Below, piece after piece: positions 17,097 through 25,290 of a stretch of 64,000 bases of DNA. Under the pieces are notes generated by a model. The model was not told where the DNA came from. It saw only the letters and a list, made by a program, of their open reading frames with translations, and ran no database searches. Position numbers and translations under genes: made by a program. Location: NCBI GenBank assembly GCA_009838915.1, contig VXQT01000036.1, positions 126,323-190,322 of the forward strand, given 5' to 3'. The first letter of the stretch is position 1. Each line of letters starts with the position of its first letter. Origin of the DNA: Chloroflexota bacterium (lineage in GTDB: Bacteria > Chloroflexota > Dehalococcoidia > Bin125).

Positions 17097-18301
17097 TAGC
17101 CGAGTGTATCGGCAGTCTCCGCTGTGTCCGCGCTGTCCGGCAGGAGCATGGGCAACGCCGGCCCGTCATCACGGGTCCATTGGACCGGATCCAGATCGAC
17201 GCCCTGGACGATGACCTCCCAATGCAGGTGCGGGCCGGTCGAGAGACCAGTCGTGCCAATGTTGCCCAGCCAGTCGCCGCTGTCGACCTCATCGCCGGGG
17301 TGAACTGCGATCAGGGACATGTGCCAATAGCCGCTATACACGCCGGCTCCGTGATCGAGCATGACTCCGATGCCATGGATGGCGAGATCGCCCGTCCAGA
17401 CGACCCTCCCCGGGGCCGGCGCCACGATCGGATCGCCGTGATGGGCCGCAATGTCATGGCCGTGGTGCCACTGGTCGGACATCACGCCGTCGTAGGAGCG
17501 GCGCGCACCAAACACGCCGGTCACCTCACCCTCGACGGGCAGGATCCACGGCCCCAGCCAGCGGGGCGGGCCGGAGACGGCGACGTGTTCGACGAAGCGG
17601 ACGTCGTGGTCGCGCTGCACTTCTTCCGGACTCGCGGCGACTCCGCTGCCGCCCAGGATGATCTCCTCCAGCGGAGCTGGACTAGCGAGCACGAGCACCG
17701 TGGCCGACAGGGAATCGAGCCAGACGCCACCCTCGCTGTACAGGTCCACGACCAGCAGCGCGACGCCGTTGGGCGCGTCGCGGGGTACCGCGACGATTCC
17801 CCACCAGGCCGTCTCGTCGACTCGCTGCAGGTTCCAGGTACGGTTGCCGACCGTGGCAACCACGGAGTAGGCATCCGCATGCTCGACCGTCAGGCTGAAC
17901 GACTCTCCCTGTCGGATGACCTCAGGCGAGAGCCTGACCAACGGCTCGGGCTGCGCCTCTTCTCCCTCGACCGCGAGCTCGCCTGCGTCTTCAATCGGCG
18001 ACTCTGACGCGTCGGCAGGAGGCTCGGAGGCGTCGACCATTTGAGACGGTTGCTGCTGCGCTTGCTCGTCTCCGGACGAGTCAGCTTGCGGAGGCCCACG
18101 GGACTCGGCCGGCTCTGGCGCTGATGCGACTCGCGATTCCTGTGCGCCGGGCTTATCATCGGCGCTCGCTGCGGCGATTCGTTCGACCGTTGGCCTCGTA
18201 GGCTGCTCTGTTGTCGAGTCGACAAGCAGCGCTGTCCCGGCGCCTATCGCCGCAGAGGCGATTGCCAGCAGCAGCACCAGGCTCAACCTGTTGCGAGTCA
18301 A
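17096..18301 (-). CDS. Secreted or membrane-anchored M23 metallopeptidase
   Basis: 401-aa LytM/M23 peptidoglycan endopeptidase. An N-terminal hydrophobic segment (residues 6-27) acts as signal or anchor. Residues 30-120 are Ser/Glu/Pro-rich and likely disordered, then a beta-rich domain leads to the C-terminal LytM core. Zinc ligands are visible: His279 and Asp283 in the HxGxD motif and His360 of the HLH motif (358-360). All M23 residues are present, so it should be active in wall remodelling. The start is a TTG at 18301 with GGAG eight bases upstream. It is the first gene of the 18.3 to 11.3 kb minus-strand series and is divergent from a cupin/sigma-like cluster. Confidence 0.88.
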   Translation of the reverse strand: MTRNRLSLVLLLAIASAAIGAGTALLVDSTTEQPTRPTVERIAAASADDKPGAQESRVASAPEPAESRGPPQADSSGDEQAQQQPSQMVDASEPPADASESPIEDAGELAVEGEEAQPEPLVRLSPEVIRQGESFSLTVEHADAYSVVATVGNRTWNLQRVDETAWWGIVAVPRDAPNGVALLVVDLYSEGGVWLDSLSATVLVLASPAPLEEIILGGSGVAASPEEVQRDHDVRFVEHVAVSGPPRWLGPWILPVEGEVTGVFGARRSYDGVMSDQWHHGHDIAAHHGDPIVAPAPGRVVWTGDLAIHGIGVMLDHGAGVYSGYWHMSLIAVHPGDEVDSGDWLGNIGTTGLSTGPHLHWEVIVQGVDLDPVQWTRDDGPALPMLLPDSADTAETADTLG

Positions 18302-18437
18302 TCCAGGCTCCAGCGACTAGCCGATCAAGCGGATCGGGACCGTCTACCCCAACGACGCACCCGCAGTTGGATGACACCGCTTCGCCCCATACCCTCACTG
18401 TAGTCAGCGAAGCCAAGTTCTGGCTGGGAGTAGCGAC

Positions 18438-18881
18438 GTGACAGTTGAGTCGGCCCTGACTTCCACTGGACCGTCTGCGTTGGCGGAGCCGTACCTGGAA
18501 CGCATCGCCAAGCCCTGGGGCGAGGAACTGATCCTCACGCGAGGCGCGCACTCGGTTGTCAAGATGCTGCGGATCCGCCCACACTGCCGCCTGTCGCTGC
18601 AGTACCACCGGCACAAGCACGAGTCGCTGATGTTGCTCGATGGCGGTGCGCTGCTCAGCCTGGGCGCGAATACGCGGCGCCTCCGACGCGAACCTCTGGT
18701 TGCGGGGGTTAGACGCGACATCCGGGCGGGCATGCTGCATCGGCTCAGCGCGGGCGCATCGGGAGCGGACATTCTGGAGGTCGCCTCGCGCCTACCGGGC
18801 GACGCCGAGGACATCGTCCGGCTCGCCGACGACTATGGCCGCGCTCCATCCGCTGAATCGCGCGCCCTCTCGACTGATTGA
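18438..18881 (+). CDS. Mannose-6-phosphate isomerase-like cupin
   Basis: 147-aa single-domain cupin resembling the isomerase half of bifunctional ManC/type II phosphomannose isomerases. The conserved KPWGEELILT opens the domain, followed by LQYHRHKHESLMLLDGGALL with the metal-binding His residues, and a second cupin motif IRAGMLHRLSAGASGADILEVAS. It starts at GTG 18438. Its TGA overlaps the possible TTG start of the sigma-like gene. A sugar-phosphate isomerase role is possible but a small-molecule sensor cupin is equally likely, given the adjacent sigma/anti-sigma pair. Confidence 0.78.
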   Translation: MTVESALTSTGPSALAEPYLERIAKPWGEELILTRGAHSVVKMLRIRPHCRLSLQYHRHKHESLMLLDGGALLSLGANTRRLRREPLVAGVRRDIRAGMLHRLSAGASGADILEVASRLPGDAEDIVRLADDYGRAPSAESRALSTD

Positions 18882-19396
18882 CCGCTGACGTGCCGCGCAA
18901 TGACTTGTTTCAGCGAATCGTCGAGGGAGACGAACTCGCCCTGCGGGACGCGTTCCGCGCCTACGGCGCAACCGCCCGCGACCTTGCCCGACGAATTGCC
19001 GGACTGGCCCTCGCTGATGAAGTGGTCGAAGAGGTCTTCCTGTTGATCTGGAGCGAGCCGGAACGGTGGGCGTCGTCGGCGCTCGATGTCCATGTCCTGC
19101 GGATCACGCGGGACCTTTCGCTCGCCGTGCACCGCCGCGGAGTCCGTCCAGGTCTCGCCTCGCTTGAACTGGCACCATTCCCGATCGAGCCGGACGCCGC
19201 ACTTCCTGACGTCGTCGACGACATCGACCACGAGGCACTGCAACGGCTCATGCTGCGTTTGCCGGACAATCAGGGTCGATTGCTCGAAGACGCCTGGTTC
19301 GACGGTCGGTTGGCAGACGAGCAGGCGCTCGGCGCGGCGCTCGACGCCATGGTCGATGCCTTCCGCAGTGAACGGCTGGACAGGATCCAAACGTGA
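18878..19396 (+). CDS. Degenerate ECF sigma factor-like protein
   Basis: 172-aa protein with ECF layout. Residues 8-65 (LFQRIVEGDELALRDAF, VVEEVFLLIWSEPERW) fit sigma region 2, and HEALQRLMLRLPDNQGRLLEDAWFDGR fits the first helices of region 4. The recognition helix is poorly preserved: where SYAEIAEALGIPLGTVKSRL-like sequence is expected the protein reads LADEQALGAALDAMVDAFRS, without the Gly turn or the TVKSR helix. It may be a divergent or non-canonical sigma factor. The start may be TTG 18878 (overlapping the cupin stop) or GTG 18890. The next gene, 15 bp downstream, encodes an RskA-type protein, which supports a sigma/anti-sigma pair. Confidence 0.65.
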   Translation: MTADVPRNDLFQRIVEGDELALRDAFRAYGATARDLARRIAGLALADEVVEEVFLLIWSEPERWASSALDVHVLRITRDLSLAVHRRGVRPGLASLELAPFPIEPDAALPDVVDDIDHEALQRLMLRLPDNQGRLLEDAWFDGRLADEQALGAALDAMVDAFRSERLDRIQT

Positions 19397-19411
19397 CACA
19401 GGCGGTTCCCC

Positions 19412-20104
19412 ATGGCTGAGCTCGACCGGAAGCTTGCTGCGTTCTACCTGGGCTTGCTGGATGACGAGTCGCAGGCGCAGACCGAGCGCGCCGTTCGATC
19501 CGACGTCGATCTGCGGAGGCGTCATGCTGCCTGGCCGACGGTCATCGCGGCGATCACGGTCGGCGCCCTGGTCAGTGACGACGAGTCTGTGGAGGGCCGG
19601 CTGGAACAGCGCCTGATCCAGCGCGCCAGAGTGGTCCGTCCGGCGCGGACACACTCGTATCGGCTGCTCTACCAGGCGAGTCGACGCGCGCGCTGGTTCC
19701 TCCTGGCCGGACTCGTGGCCCTTGCCTCGGTGTTCGGTGCCCTGGCATTCACTCCCGACGACCCGATCTCGGGCAGGGCATTGCCCCTGACCGAGGATGG
19801 CGCGACCGGAGTTCTGATGCCCCGCTACGAGTCACGGCTCTTCGCCTTGATCTTCTGGGGTCTGCCCGAGATCGACGAGACCCAGACTTGGCAAATCTGG
19901 TTGGTGCGCGAGTCGGGAGCTGTCGAACCGGGCCCGACCTTTCTCGGTGATCACGAGGGCAGAGCCGCCGTCACTATCGACCCCAATCTGATCGAGCGCG
20001 GCGATGCGCTGATCGGCTTCGCCGTGTCGCGCGATGATCCGAGCTTGCGCGGCAACGGCGCCGCCTCGTCTGAGGACATCCTTTACCAGTTTCCGAGGGA
20101 ATAG
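19412..20104 (+). CDS. Anti-sigma factor, RskA C-terminal domain
   Basis: 230-aa single-pass membrane protein: cytoplasmic part 1-94, transmembrane helix about 95-113, extracytoplasmic RskA-like domain 120-230. The anti-sigma-K signature is visible in LIFWGLPEIDETQTWQIWLV and ETYxxW-like strands with VEPGPTFLGDHEGRAAVTID. The cytoplasmic part starts MAELDRKLAAFYLGLLDDES, the short helical ASD-like region, with no HxxxCxxC zinc motif. It is expected to sequester the sigma-like protein encoded just upstream until proteolysis or a redox/envelope signal releases it. No site protease is nearby. Confidence 0.75.
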   Translation: MAELDRKLAAFYLGLLDDESQAQTERAVRSDVDLRRRHAAWPTVIAAITVGALVSDDESVEGRLEQRLIQRARVVRPARTHSYRLLYQASRRARWFLLAGLVALASVFGALAFTPDDPISGRALPLTEDGATGVLMPRYESRLFALIFWGLPEIDETQTWQIWLVRESGAVEPGPTFLGDHEGRAAVTIDPNLIERGDALIGFAVSRDDPSLRGNGAASSEDILYQFPRE

Positions 20105-20168
20105 GGTGAATCTCGACCGCTCACAGATAGACTGGTGCGGAGGACTGAATCGTTAGCGAGGATGCAGG

Positions 20169-21338
20169 ATGGACTTTGAATTCAACGCCGAGCAGGAAGC
20201 ATGGCGGAACGAGATTCGCGGCTGGATTCGCGAGGAGTTTGGCGACGAGTGGAAGGGCCTGGACGTCTCCAACGACGAAGAGGGCTCGGACGAAGCCTGG
20301 GAGTTCTCCAAGGGCGTTCGCGCCAAGCTGGCGGAGAAGGGCTGGACCGCGCCTGCATGGCCAACCGAGCACGGGGGCATGGGGCTCTCCTTCGCCGAGC
20401 AGGCGATCTTCAACGAGGAGCTCGCCTACAACCGCGTTCCCGGACCGGACTTGATCTCGGTCGGTTACGTCGGGCCGACACTGTTGGTCTACGGCACTGA
20501 CGACCAGAAGGGCCAATTCCTGGACGATATCGTCAACTCGCGCGCCTCCTGGTGCCAGGGCTACTCGGAGCCGGGCTCCGGCTCCGACCTGGCCTCGCTC
20601 CAGACCCGGGCTGTTCGCGACGGCGATGACTACGTGATCAACGGCCAGAAGATCTGGACCTCGAACGCACACCGAGCCGACTGGATGTTCGCTCTGGTTC
20701 GCACCGACCCCGACGCGCCCAAGCACCGAGGGATCACCTACCTGCTGGTCGACATGAACACGCCGGGGATCACCGTGCGACCGTTGATCAACATGCTGGG
20801 CGGACACGGGTTCAACGAGGTCTTCTTCGAAGACGTCCGTGTGCCGGTCCAGAACCGTGTCGGCGAGGAAAACCGGGGCTGGTACGTGGGCATGGCGACG
20901 ATGGACTTCGAGCGCAGCGCGCTGTCGGGCAGCGCTGTGCTGCGCCGTACCTTCGAGGACTTCATCGACTACCTCGGCGAGACTCCGACAACGAGTCGCG
21001 AGGCCAAGCTGGGAGTGGCCGACACGGCGATCAACATCGAGGTCTCACGCATGCTCTCGCTGAGAGTGCTCTCGATGCAGCAGGGCGGGCTGGCGCCAAA
21101 CCACGAAGCCTCGGTGGCCAAGATGTTCTCCTCCGAGCTGTCGCAGCGCTTCGCCAGATTCGGGATCAACACCATGGGCAGCTACGGCCAGGTGCGCAAG
21201 GGCGATCCCTACGCGCAGATGAAGGGTTGGTTCACCGAGCAGTACATGTCCTCGGTTCCTGCGACCATCGCAGGCGGATCGTCCGAGATTCAGCGCGGCA
21301 TCATCGCCACCCGCGGCCTGGGTCTGCCGCGGGCCTGA
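20169..21338 (+). CDS. Acyl-CoA dehydrogenase
   Basis: 389-aa FAD-dependent acyl-CoA dehydrogenase, a typical length. The first signature is WCQGYSEPGSGSDLASLQT, with the FAD-contact segment KIWTSNAHRADWMFALVRT. The C-terminal signature is TIAGGSSEIQRGIIATRGLG. The middle LINMLGGHGFNEVFFEDVRVP strand is also family-typical. This subgroup (pimeloyl/cyclohexane-carboxyl-CoA-like, ~390 aa) is common in Chloroflexota and Actinobacteria; the substrate cannot be stated. A TAGACT box about 40 bp upstream gives a short leader with a GGATGCAGG-type ribosome site. The following gene is glutamate dehydrogenase, 27 bp on. Confidence 0.93.
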   Translation: MDFEFNAEQEAWRNEIRGWIREEFGDEWKGLDVSNDEEGSDEAWEFSKGVRAKLAEKGWTAPAWPTEHGGMGLSFAEQAIFNEELAYNRVPGPDLISVGYVGPTLLVYGTDDQKGQFLDDIVNSRASWCQGYSEPGSGSDLASLQTRAVRDGDDYVINGQKIWTSNAHRADWMFALVRTDPDAPKHRGITYLLVDMNTPGITVRPLINMLGGHGFNEVFFEDVRVPVQNRVGEENRGWYVGMATMDFERSALSGSAVLRRTFEDFIDYLGETPTTSREAKLGVADTAINIEVSRMLSLRVLSMQQGGLAPNHEASVAKMFSSELSQRFARFGINTMGSYGQVRKGDPYAQMKGWFTEQYMSSVPATIAGGSSEIQRGIIATRGLGLPRA

Positions 21339-21365
21339 CGCCCGTCAGCTCGCAGGAGCGGCCGC

Positions 21366-22763
21366 ATGGCCACGCTGTACGACGACTTCACCGAGTACTT
21401 CGAGGCGGCGGCGCAGTATTCGGAGTTGAATCCACGACTGCTCGAGCAGGTCAAGACCTGCAACAACGTCTACCAGATGTCCTTCCCGGTCGAAAACGAC
21501 GACGGGGAGATCGAGGTCATCGAAGCCTACCGGGCCCAACACAGTCATCACCGGTTGCCTGCCAAGGGCGGCATCCGCTATTCGACCATGGTCGATGCGG
21601 ACGAGGTCAAGGGCCTGGCGGCGCTGATGACGTTCAAGTGCGCCATTGTCGACGTCCCCTTCGGCGGCGCGAAGGGCGGGGTCTGCATCGATCCCTACCA
21701 ACGATCGCCGGAGTTCGTCGAGCGGGTCACGCGGCGGCTCGTGATCGAACTCAATCGTCACCAGTTCATCGGACCGGCGATCGATGTCCCGGCCCCCGAC
21801 TACGGCACGAGCGCGCGCGAGATGGCCTGGATTGCCGACACCTACCGCACGCTCAATCCGCACGACATCAATCACTTCGCCTGCGTCACCGGCAAACCGC
21901 TTTCGCTGCACGGGATTCCCGGACGCCGCGAGGCGACAGGCCTTGGCGTGTTCCACGGGATCATCAACTGCCTGGCCGACCCCGAGGCCGGGCACGACCT
22001 CTCGCCCGGTCTCGACGGCAAACGGGTGATCGTGCAGGGTCTCGGCAACGTCGGCTATCACGCAGCCCGGGAGTTATCCGACCACGGCGCGCGGATCGTG
22101 GGCATCGCCGAGCACGATGCAGGCCTGTACGATCCGAACGGCCTGGATATGGAAGCGATCGCCCGGCATCGATGGGATCACGGCGGGATCGGCAACTTCC
22201 CCGCCGGTCAGGTGTTCGCCGACTCGATCGAGACCCTCGAGCAACCCTGCGACATCCTCGTTCCGGCCGCGCTGGAGCATCAGCTCACGGTCGACAACGC
22301 CGATCGCATCCGGGCGGAGATCATCGCCGAGGCGGCCAACGCTCCAACCACGCCGGAGGCCGACCGCATCCTCCGCGATCGGGGCATCACGCTGATTCCC
22401 GACCTTTATCTCAATGCCGGCGGCGTCACGGTTTCCTACTTCGAGTGGATCAAGAACCTGTCGCACGTGTCATTCGATCGGATGCTGACCGGTACGGCGG
22501 ACATGCAAAACCGGCGCATCCTCGACACAATGCAAGCGATTACGGGCAGCGCCGTGCCGCTACAGGAGCGGGCGATGCTCGAGCGCGGCCCGACCGAGAT
22601 CGATATCGTGCACAACTCGCTGGCCAAGACGATGGGCGAGTCGTATCACCGCATCTCCGAGCTGCGCCGAGAACGCAATCTGCCCGATCTCCGAACGGCC
22701 GCGTATCTCTACTCGCTCGAACTGGTCGCGCAGAGCTACCTCGAACTGGGCCTGTTCCCCTGA
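21366..22763 (+). CDS. gdhA: Glu/Leu/Phe/Val dehydrogenase family protein, likely glutamate dehydrogenase
   Basis: 465-aa cytosolic amino acid dehydrogenase. The substrate-binding segment LPAKGGIRYS and the catalytic-lysine segment TFKCAIVDVPFGGAKGGVCIDP are intact, followed by VPAPDYGTSAREMAWIADTY. The Rossmann motif is VQGLGNVGYHAA. Reaction: reversible oxidative deamination of glutamate to 2-oxoglutarate, or of a branched-chain amino acid. The length is somewhat above the usual 415-450 because of a C-terminal helical extension. AGGAG lies nine bases before the ATG. It could link amino acids imported by the liv system to the TCA cycle. Confidence 0.92.
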   Translation: MATLYDDFTEYFEAAAQYSELNPRLLEQVKTCNNVYQMSFPVENDDGEIEVIEAYRAQHSHHRLPAKGGIRYSTMVDADEVKGLAALMTFKCAIVDVPFGGAKGGVCIDPYQRSPEFVERVTRRLVIELNRHQFIGPAIDVPAPDYGTSAREMAWIADTYRTLNPHDINHFACVTGKPLSLHGIPGRREATGLGVFHGIINCLADPEAGHDLSPGLDGKRVIVQGLGNVGYHAARELSDHGARIVGIAEHDAGLYDPNGLDMEAIARHRWDHGGIGNFPAGQVFADSIETLEQPCDILVPAALEHQLTVDNADRIRAEIIAEAANAPTTPEADRILRDRGITLIPDLYLNAGGVTVSYFEWIKNLSHVSFDRMLTGTADMQNRRILDTMQAITGSAVPLQERAMLERGPTEIDIVHNSLAKTMGESYHRISELRRERNLPDLRTAAYLYSLELVAQSYLELGLFP

Positions 22764-22795
22764 GCGGATAGCCTCAGCAGTGAAGGAGTTACGAC

Positions 22796-23323
22796 ATGGG
22801 CAACCCTGAAATGTACGTCGACCTCACGCCGGAATTCACCGACGCCGGCACGCCGGTGATCAAGTTCACCAACGACGACGACGCAAACGAGCTGCTGGCC
22901 AACGACCCCAACGCCTTGCTGATCGCAATTGTGCTCGACCAGCAAATCACGACGAACAAGGCGTTCAGCGGGCCGCGCGACCTGAAGCAACGGCTGGGCC
23001 ACCTCGATCCGGCCCGGATCGCCGAGATGGACGAGGACGAGTTCCTCACCATCTTCCGCGAGAAGCCCGCGATTCACCGATTCCCGGCCTCGATGGGCAA
23101 GCGAGTACAGGCTGCCTGCGCGGTCGTGCGCGACGAGTACAGCAACAGCGCCGACAACATCTGGGACAACCAGCCCGACGCGAAGACGATCATGAAGCGC
23201 CTCGGCGGCGTGCCCGGCGTCGGTCCGGCCAAGCAAAAGATCGCCATCCTCTTGCTTGCCCGCTACTACGGGATGGACATTCCCGGCTGGCGCGACGCGA
23301 TCCCGATCACCCTGCCCGACTGA
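22796..23323 (+). CDS. HhH-GPD-type protein (uncharacterised base-excision-repair-like family)
   Basis: 175-aa protein resembling the small TIGR03252-type HhH-GPD family known from actinobacteria. LLIAIVLDQQITTNKAF matches the substrate-pocket helix of DNA glycosylases. The helix-hairpin-helix is LGGVPGVGPAKQKIAILLLARYYG, here given only as its core GVPGVGPAKQK, and an Asp (GWRDAIP) follows near the catalytic Asp position. No Cys cluster for [4Fe-4S] is present. A real glycosylase activity has not been shown for this family. GAAGGAG precedes the ATG; it follows gdhA by 32 bp. Confidence 0.8.
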   Translation: MGNPEMYVDLTPEFTDAGTPVIKFTNDDDANELLANDPNALLIAIVLDQQITTNKAFSGPRDLKQRLGHLDPARIAEMDEDEFLTIFREKPAIHRFPASMGKRVQAACAVVRDEYSNSADNIWDNQPDAKTIMKRLGGVPGVGPAKQKIAILLLARYYGMDIPGWRDAIPITLPD

Positions 23324-23354
23324 GTACGAGCGCTATCCTCCACTGACTGCCTGT

Positions 23355-23374
23355 GCGGCGGCGAGCGCCGCCGC
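23355..23374 (+). promoter_or_regulatory. GC-rich hairpin in the leader of an LLM gene
   Basis: GCGGCGGCG-AG-CGCCGCCGC: perfect 9-nt arms, 18 nt before the ATG at 23393. A TATCCT box at about 23334 would place the hairpin inside the 5' leader. No T-run follows, so an intrinsic terminator is less likely than a structured leader; either is possible. Confidence 0.5.
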
Positions 23375-23392
23375 CAATGAGAGTGGTTTCTG

Positions 23393-24352
23393 ATGGCCGT
23401 ATCGTTTGGCGTTCACACCGGACAGCAGAATGTGACGATGAGCGATCTGCGCCGGCTCTGGCGCTGGATCGATGAACAGGGGATGGACTGGATCTCGGTC
23501 TGGGACCACTTCTACGAGGCGCCGCCCGTCGACGGCATGTCGCCGCACTTCGAGGCGCTGACCTGCATGGCCACGATTGCGGCTGAGACTGAACGGGTCC
23601 GAATTGGCTGCCTCGTCTTCTGCGTCCCCTACCGCAATCCGGCCTACCTGGCCAAGTCGCTGATGACCCTCGACCACATCTCCAATGGGCGGATCGAGCC
23701 CGGGCTCGGTGCCGGCTGGCACCAGATGGAGTTCGAGGGCTTCGGCTACGGCTGGCCCAGCCTCGGCATCCGCTTCGAGATGCTTGAAGAGGGCACGCAG
23801 ATCATCAAGGGGATGCTCTCCCAGGAGCGCACCAGCTTCGAGGGCGTTCACTACAACGCGATCAATGCGACCAACGAGCCGCGTCCGGTGCAGGAGCACG
23901 TGCCTCTCTGGATAGGAGGGCGCGGCGAGCGCAAGACGCTGCGTATGGCCGCTCAATACGCCGACGGCTGGAACGTGCCTTACATCGGGCCGGAGGAATT
24001 CGCGCGGTTGTCGGGCGTGCTCGATGTCCGCTGCGGCGAGCAGGGGCGCGATCCGGCCACCATCGACCGCACCGTCAACCTGCAGTTCAACCTCAGCCCC
24101 ACGCAGGCGGAGGCGGAGATCGCCCGCCGGAAGTTGGAAGAGCAGTGGGGTGAGCAGGCCGACCGTGTCTCCGAGGGCGCGCTGCAGGGCACGCCCGACG
24201 ACGCCTTCGACCGCGTCTCGATGTACTGCGACGCCGGCGCTGCGGGCGTCAACGTCGCGCTGCGCGCTCCCTGGAGCGACGAGGCGCTAGCCGCATACAT
24301 CAACGAAGTCGTTCCGGCGCTGCGCCAGAAGTACGGGGCCGTCGACCTCTAG
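23393..24352 (+). CDS. LLM-class F420-dependent oxidoreductase (TIGR03560-like)
   Basis: 319-aa luciferase-like TIM barrel. The N-terminus VSFGVHTGQQNVTMSDLRRLW and ISVWDHFYEAPP match the TIGR03560-type subgroup. Further marks are RIGCLVFCVPYRNPAYLAKSL, GRIEPGLGAGWHQMEFEGFG and PLWIGGRGERKTLRMAAQYADGW, which form the flavin/F420 phosphate site. The substrate is unknown. It is preceded by a leader with a strong hairpin and followed by a PAC2 gene that has its own promoter-like box. It is only distantly similar to the LLM protein encoded at 3.7-4.6 kb. Confidence 0.9.
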   Translation: MAVSFGVHTGQQNVTMSDLRRLWRWIDEQGMDWISVWDHFYEAPPVDGMSPHFEALTCMATIAAETERVRIGCLVFCVPYRNPAYLAKSLMTLDHISNGRIEPGLGAGWHQMEFEGFGYGWPSLGIRFEMLEEGTQIIKGMLSQERTSFEGVHYNAINATNEPRPVQEHVPLWIGGRGERKTLRMAAQYADGWNVPYIGPEEFARLSGVLDVRCGEQGRDPATIDRTVNLQFNLSPTQAEAEIARRKLEEQWGEQADRVSEGALQGTPDDAFDRVSMYCDAGAAGVNVALRAPWSDEALAAYINEVVPALRQKYGAVDL

Positions 24353-24380
24353 TTGACTGCCTCCGGCGCGCGACAGGGGC

Positions 24381-24386
24381 TACCCT
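24381..24386 (+). promoter_or_regulatory. -10 box TACCCT before the PAC2 start
   Basis: TACCCT is followed by six bases (cacagc) and the ATG, with no ribosome-binding site between: leaderless-type geometry. A TTGACT lies upstream but 22 bp away, longer than an optimal spacer. Confidence 0.45.
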
Positions 24387-24392
24387 CACAGC

Positions 24393-25289
24393 ATGAGCAA
24401 TGAACACGTTGACAACGCACTGACGATCGACGACCTGCCCGACGACCTGCGCCGTCCGATTCTGCTGCTCGCCTTCTTTGGCTGGAACGACGCCGCCGAA
24501 GCGGCCAGCGATGCAATCAAGTTCTTGCGTAATCTCGATCCCTCCGCGCCGGTCGCCTCGCTCGACCCAGACGACTTCTTCGTCTTCACCGAGCATCGCC
24601 CCACTGTGAAGTGGATCGACGGAGACAACGCCCGCCGTGAAGTGGTCTGGCCTGCCACCGAGTTCACCATCCTGCGCCGACCACAGGCGGAACACGACCT
24701 CGTGCTCGGACTGGGCACGGAGCCGGACCTGCGCTGGCGGCGTTATTGCCGCGCCGTGTTGCAGGTCGCCGAGATGGCCGGCGTGGAAGAAGTAGTCACG
24801 CTCGGCGCGCTGCTCGCCGACGTGGCTCACACCCGGCCGACGAGGGTCTCAGGCGGATCGTCCAATCCCGAGCGCCAAAAGCAGTTCGGATTCCAGGGCT
24901 CGCGTTACGAGGGGCCGACTGGCGTGGTCGGTTCGATCGGTGACGCCTGCCGCATCGCCGAGGTGCCGCACATGGGCTTCTGGGCCTCGGTGCCGCATTA
25001 CGTCACCTCGCGGCACAACCCCGGCGCGACTAAGGCGCTGCTGACCGAGATTGACCGCGTCTTTGACCTGCAACTCGACCTGCAAAAGCTCGACGGCGCA
25101 CAGGAACGCTATCGCGCCCAGATCGACTCGGCGCTCGAGGAAAAGCCGGACATCAGAGACTACGTGCGAAACCTGGAAGCGCAGGCGGACGAAGAGATGA
25201 AGCAGGAATCACAATCCGAGACCCCGCTTGACAGCGACGACATCATGGAAGCGGTCAATCGCCTCCTGCGCGGTGACGAGTCCAATTGA
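24393..25289 (+). CDS. PAC2 family protein
   Basis: 298-aa member of the PAC2 (proteasome assembly chaperone 2-like) family found in actinobacteria, archaea and Chloroflexota. Conserved marks are the N-terminal RRPILLLAFFGWNDAAEAASDA, LVLGLGTEPDLRWRRY, VVTLGALLADVAHTRP and the YEGPTGVVGSIGDACR-VPHMGFWASVPHYV region; the C-terminal 60 residues are charged and probably coiled coil. The biochemical role is not established in bacteria. No proteasome gene is in this window. The stop codon is one base before the next ATG, so PAC2 and the MBL hydrolase are probably co-translated. Confidence 0.88.
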   Translation: MSNEHVDNALTIDDLPDDLRRPILLLAFFGWNDAAEAASDAIKFLRNLDPSAPVASLDPDDFFVFTEHRPTVKWIDGDNARREVVWPATEFTILRRPQAEHDLVLGLGTEPDLRWRRYCRAVLQVAEMAGVEEVVTLGALLADVAHTRPTRVSGGSSNPERQKQFGFQGSRYEGPTGVVGSIGDACRIAEVPHMGFWASVPHYVTSRHNPGATKALLTEIDRVFDLQLDLQKLDGAQERYRAQIDSALEEKPDIRDYVRNLEAQADEEMKQESQSETPLDSDDIMEAVNRLLRGDESN

Positions 25290-25290
25290 C

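Noticed and set aside
21227-22771. 514-codon plus-strand frame overlapping gdhA
   Set aside because: Out-of-frame shadow of glutamate dehydrogenase; Arg/Gly/Pro-rich low-complexity translation with no motif.
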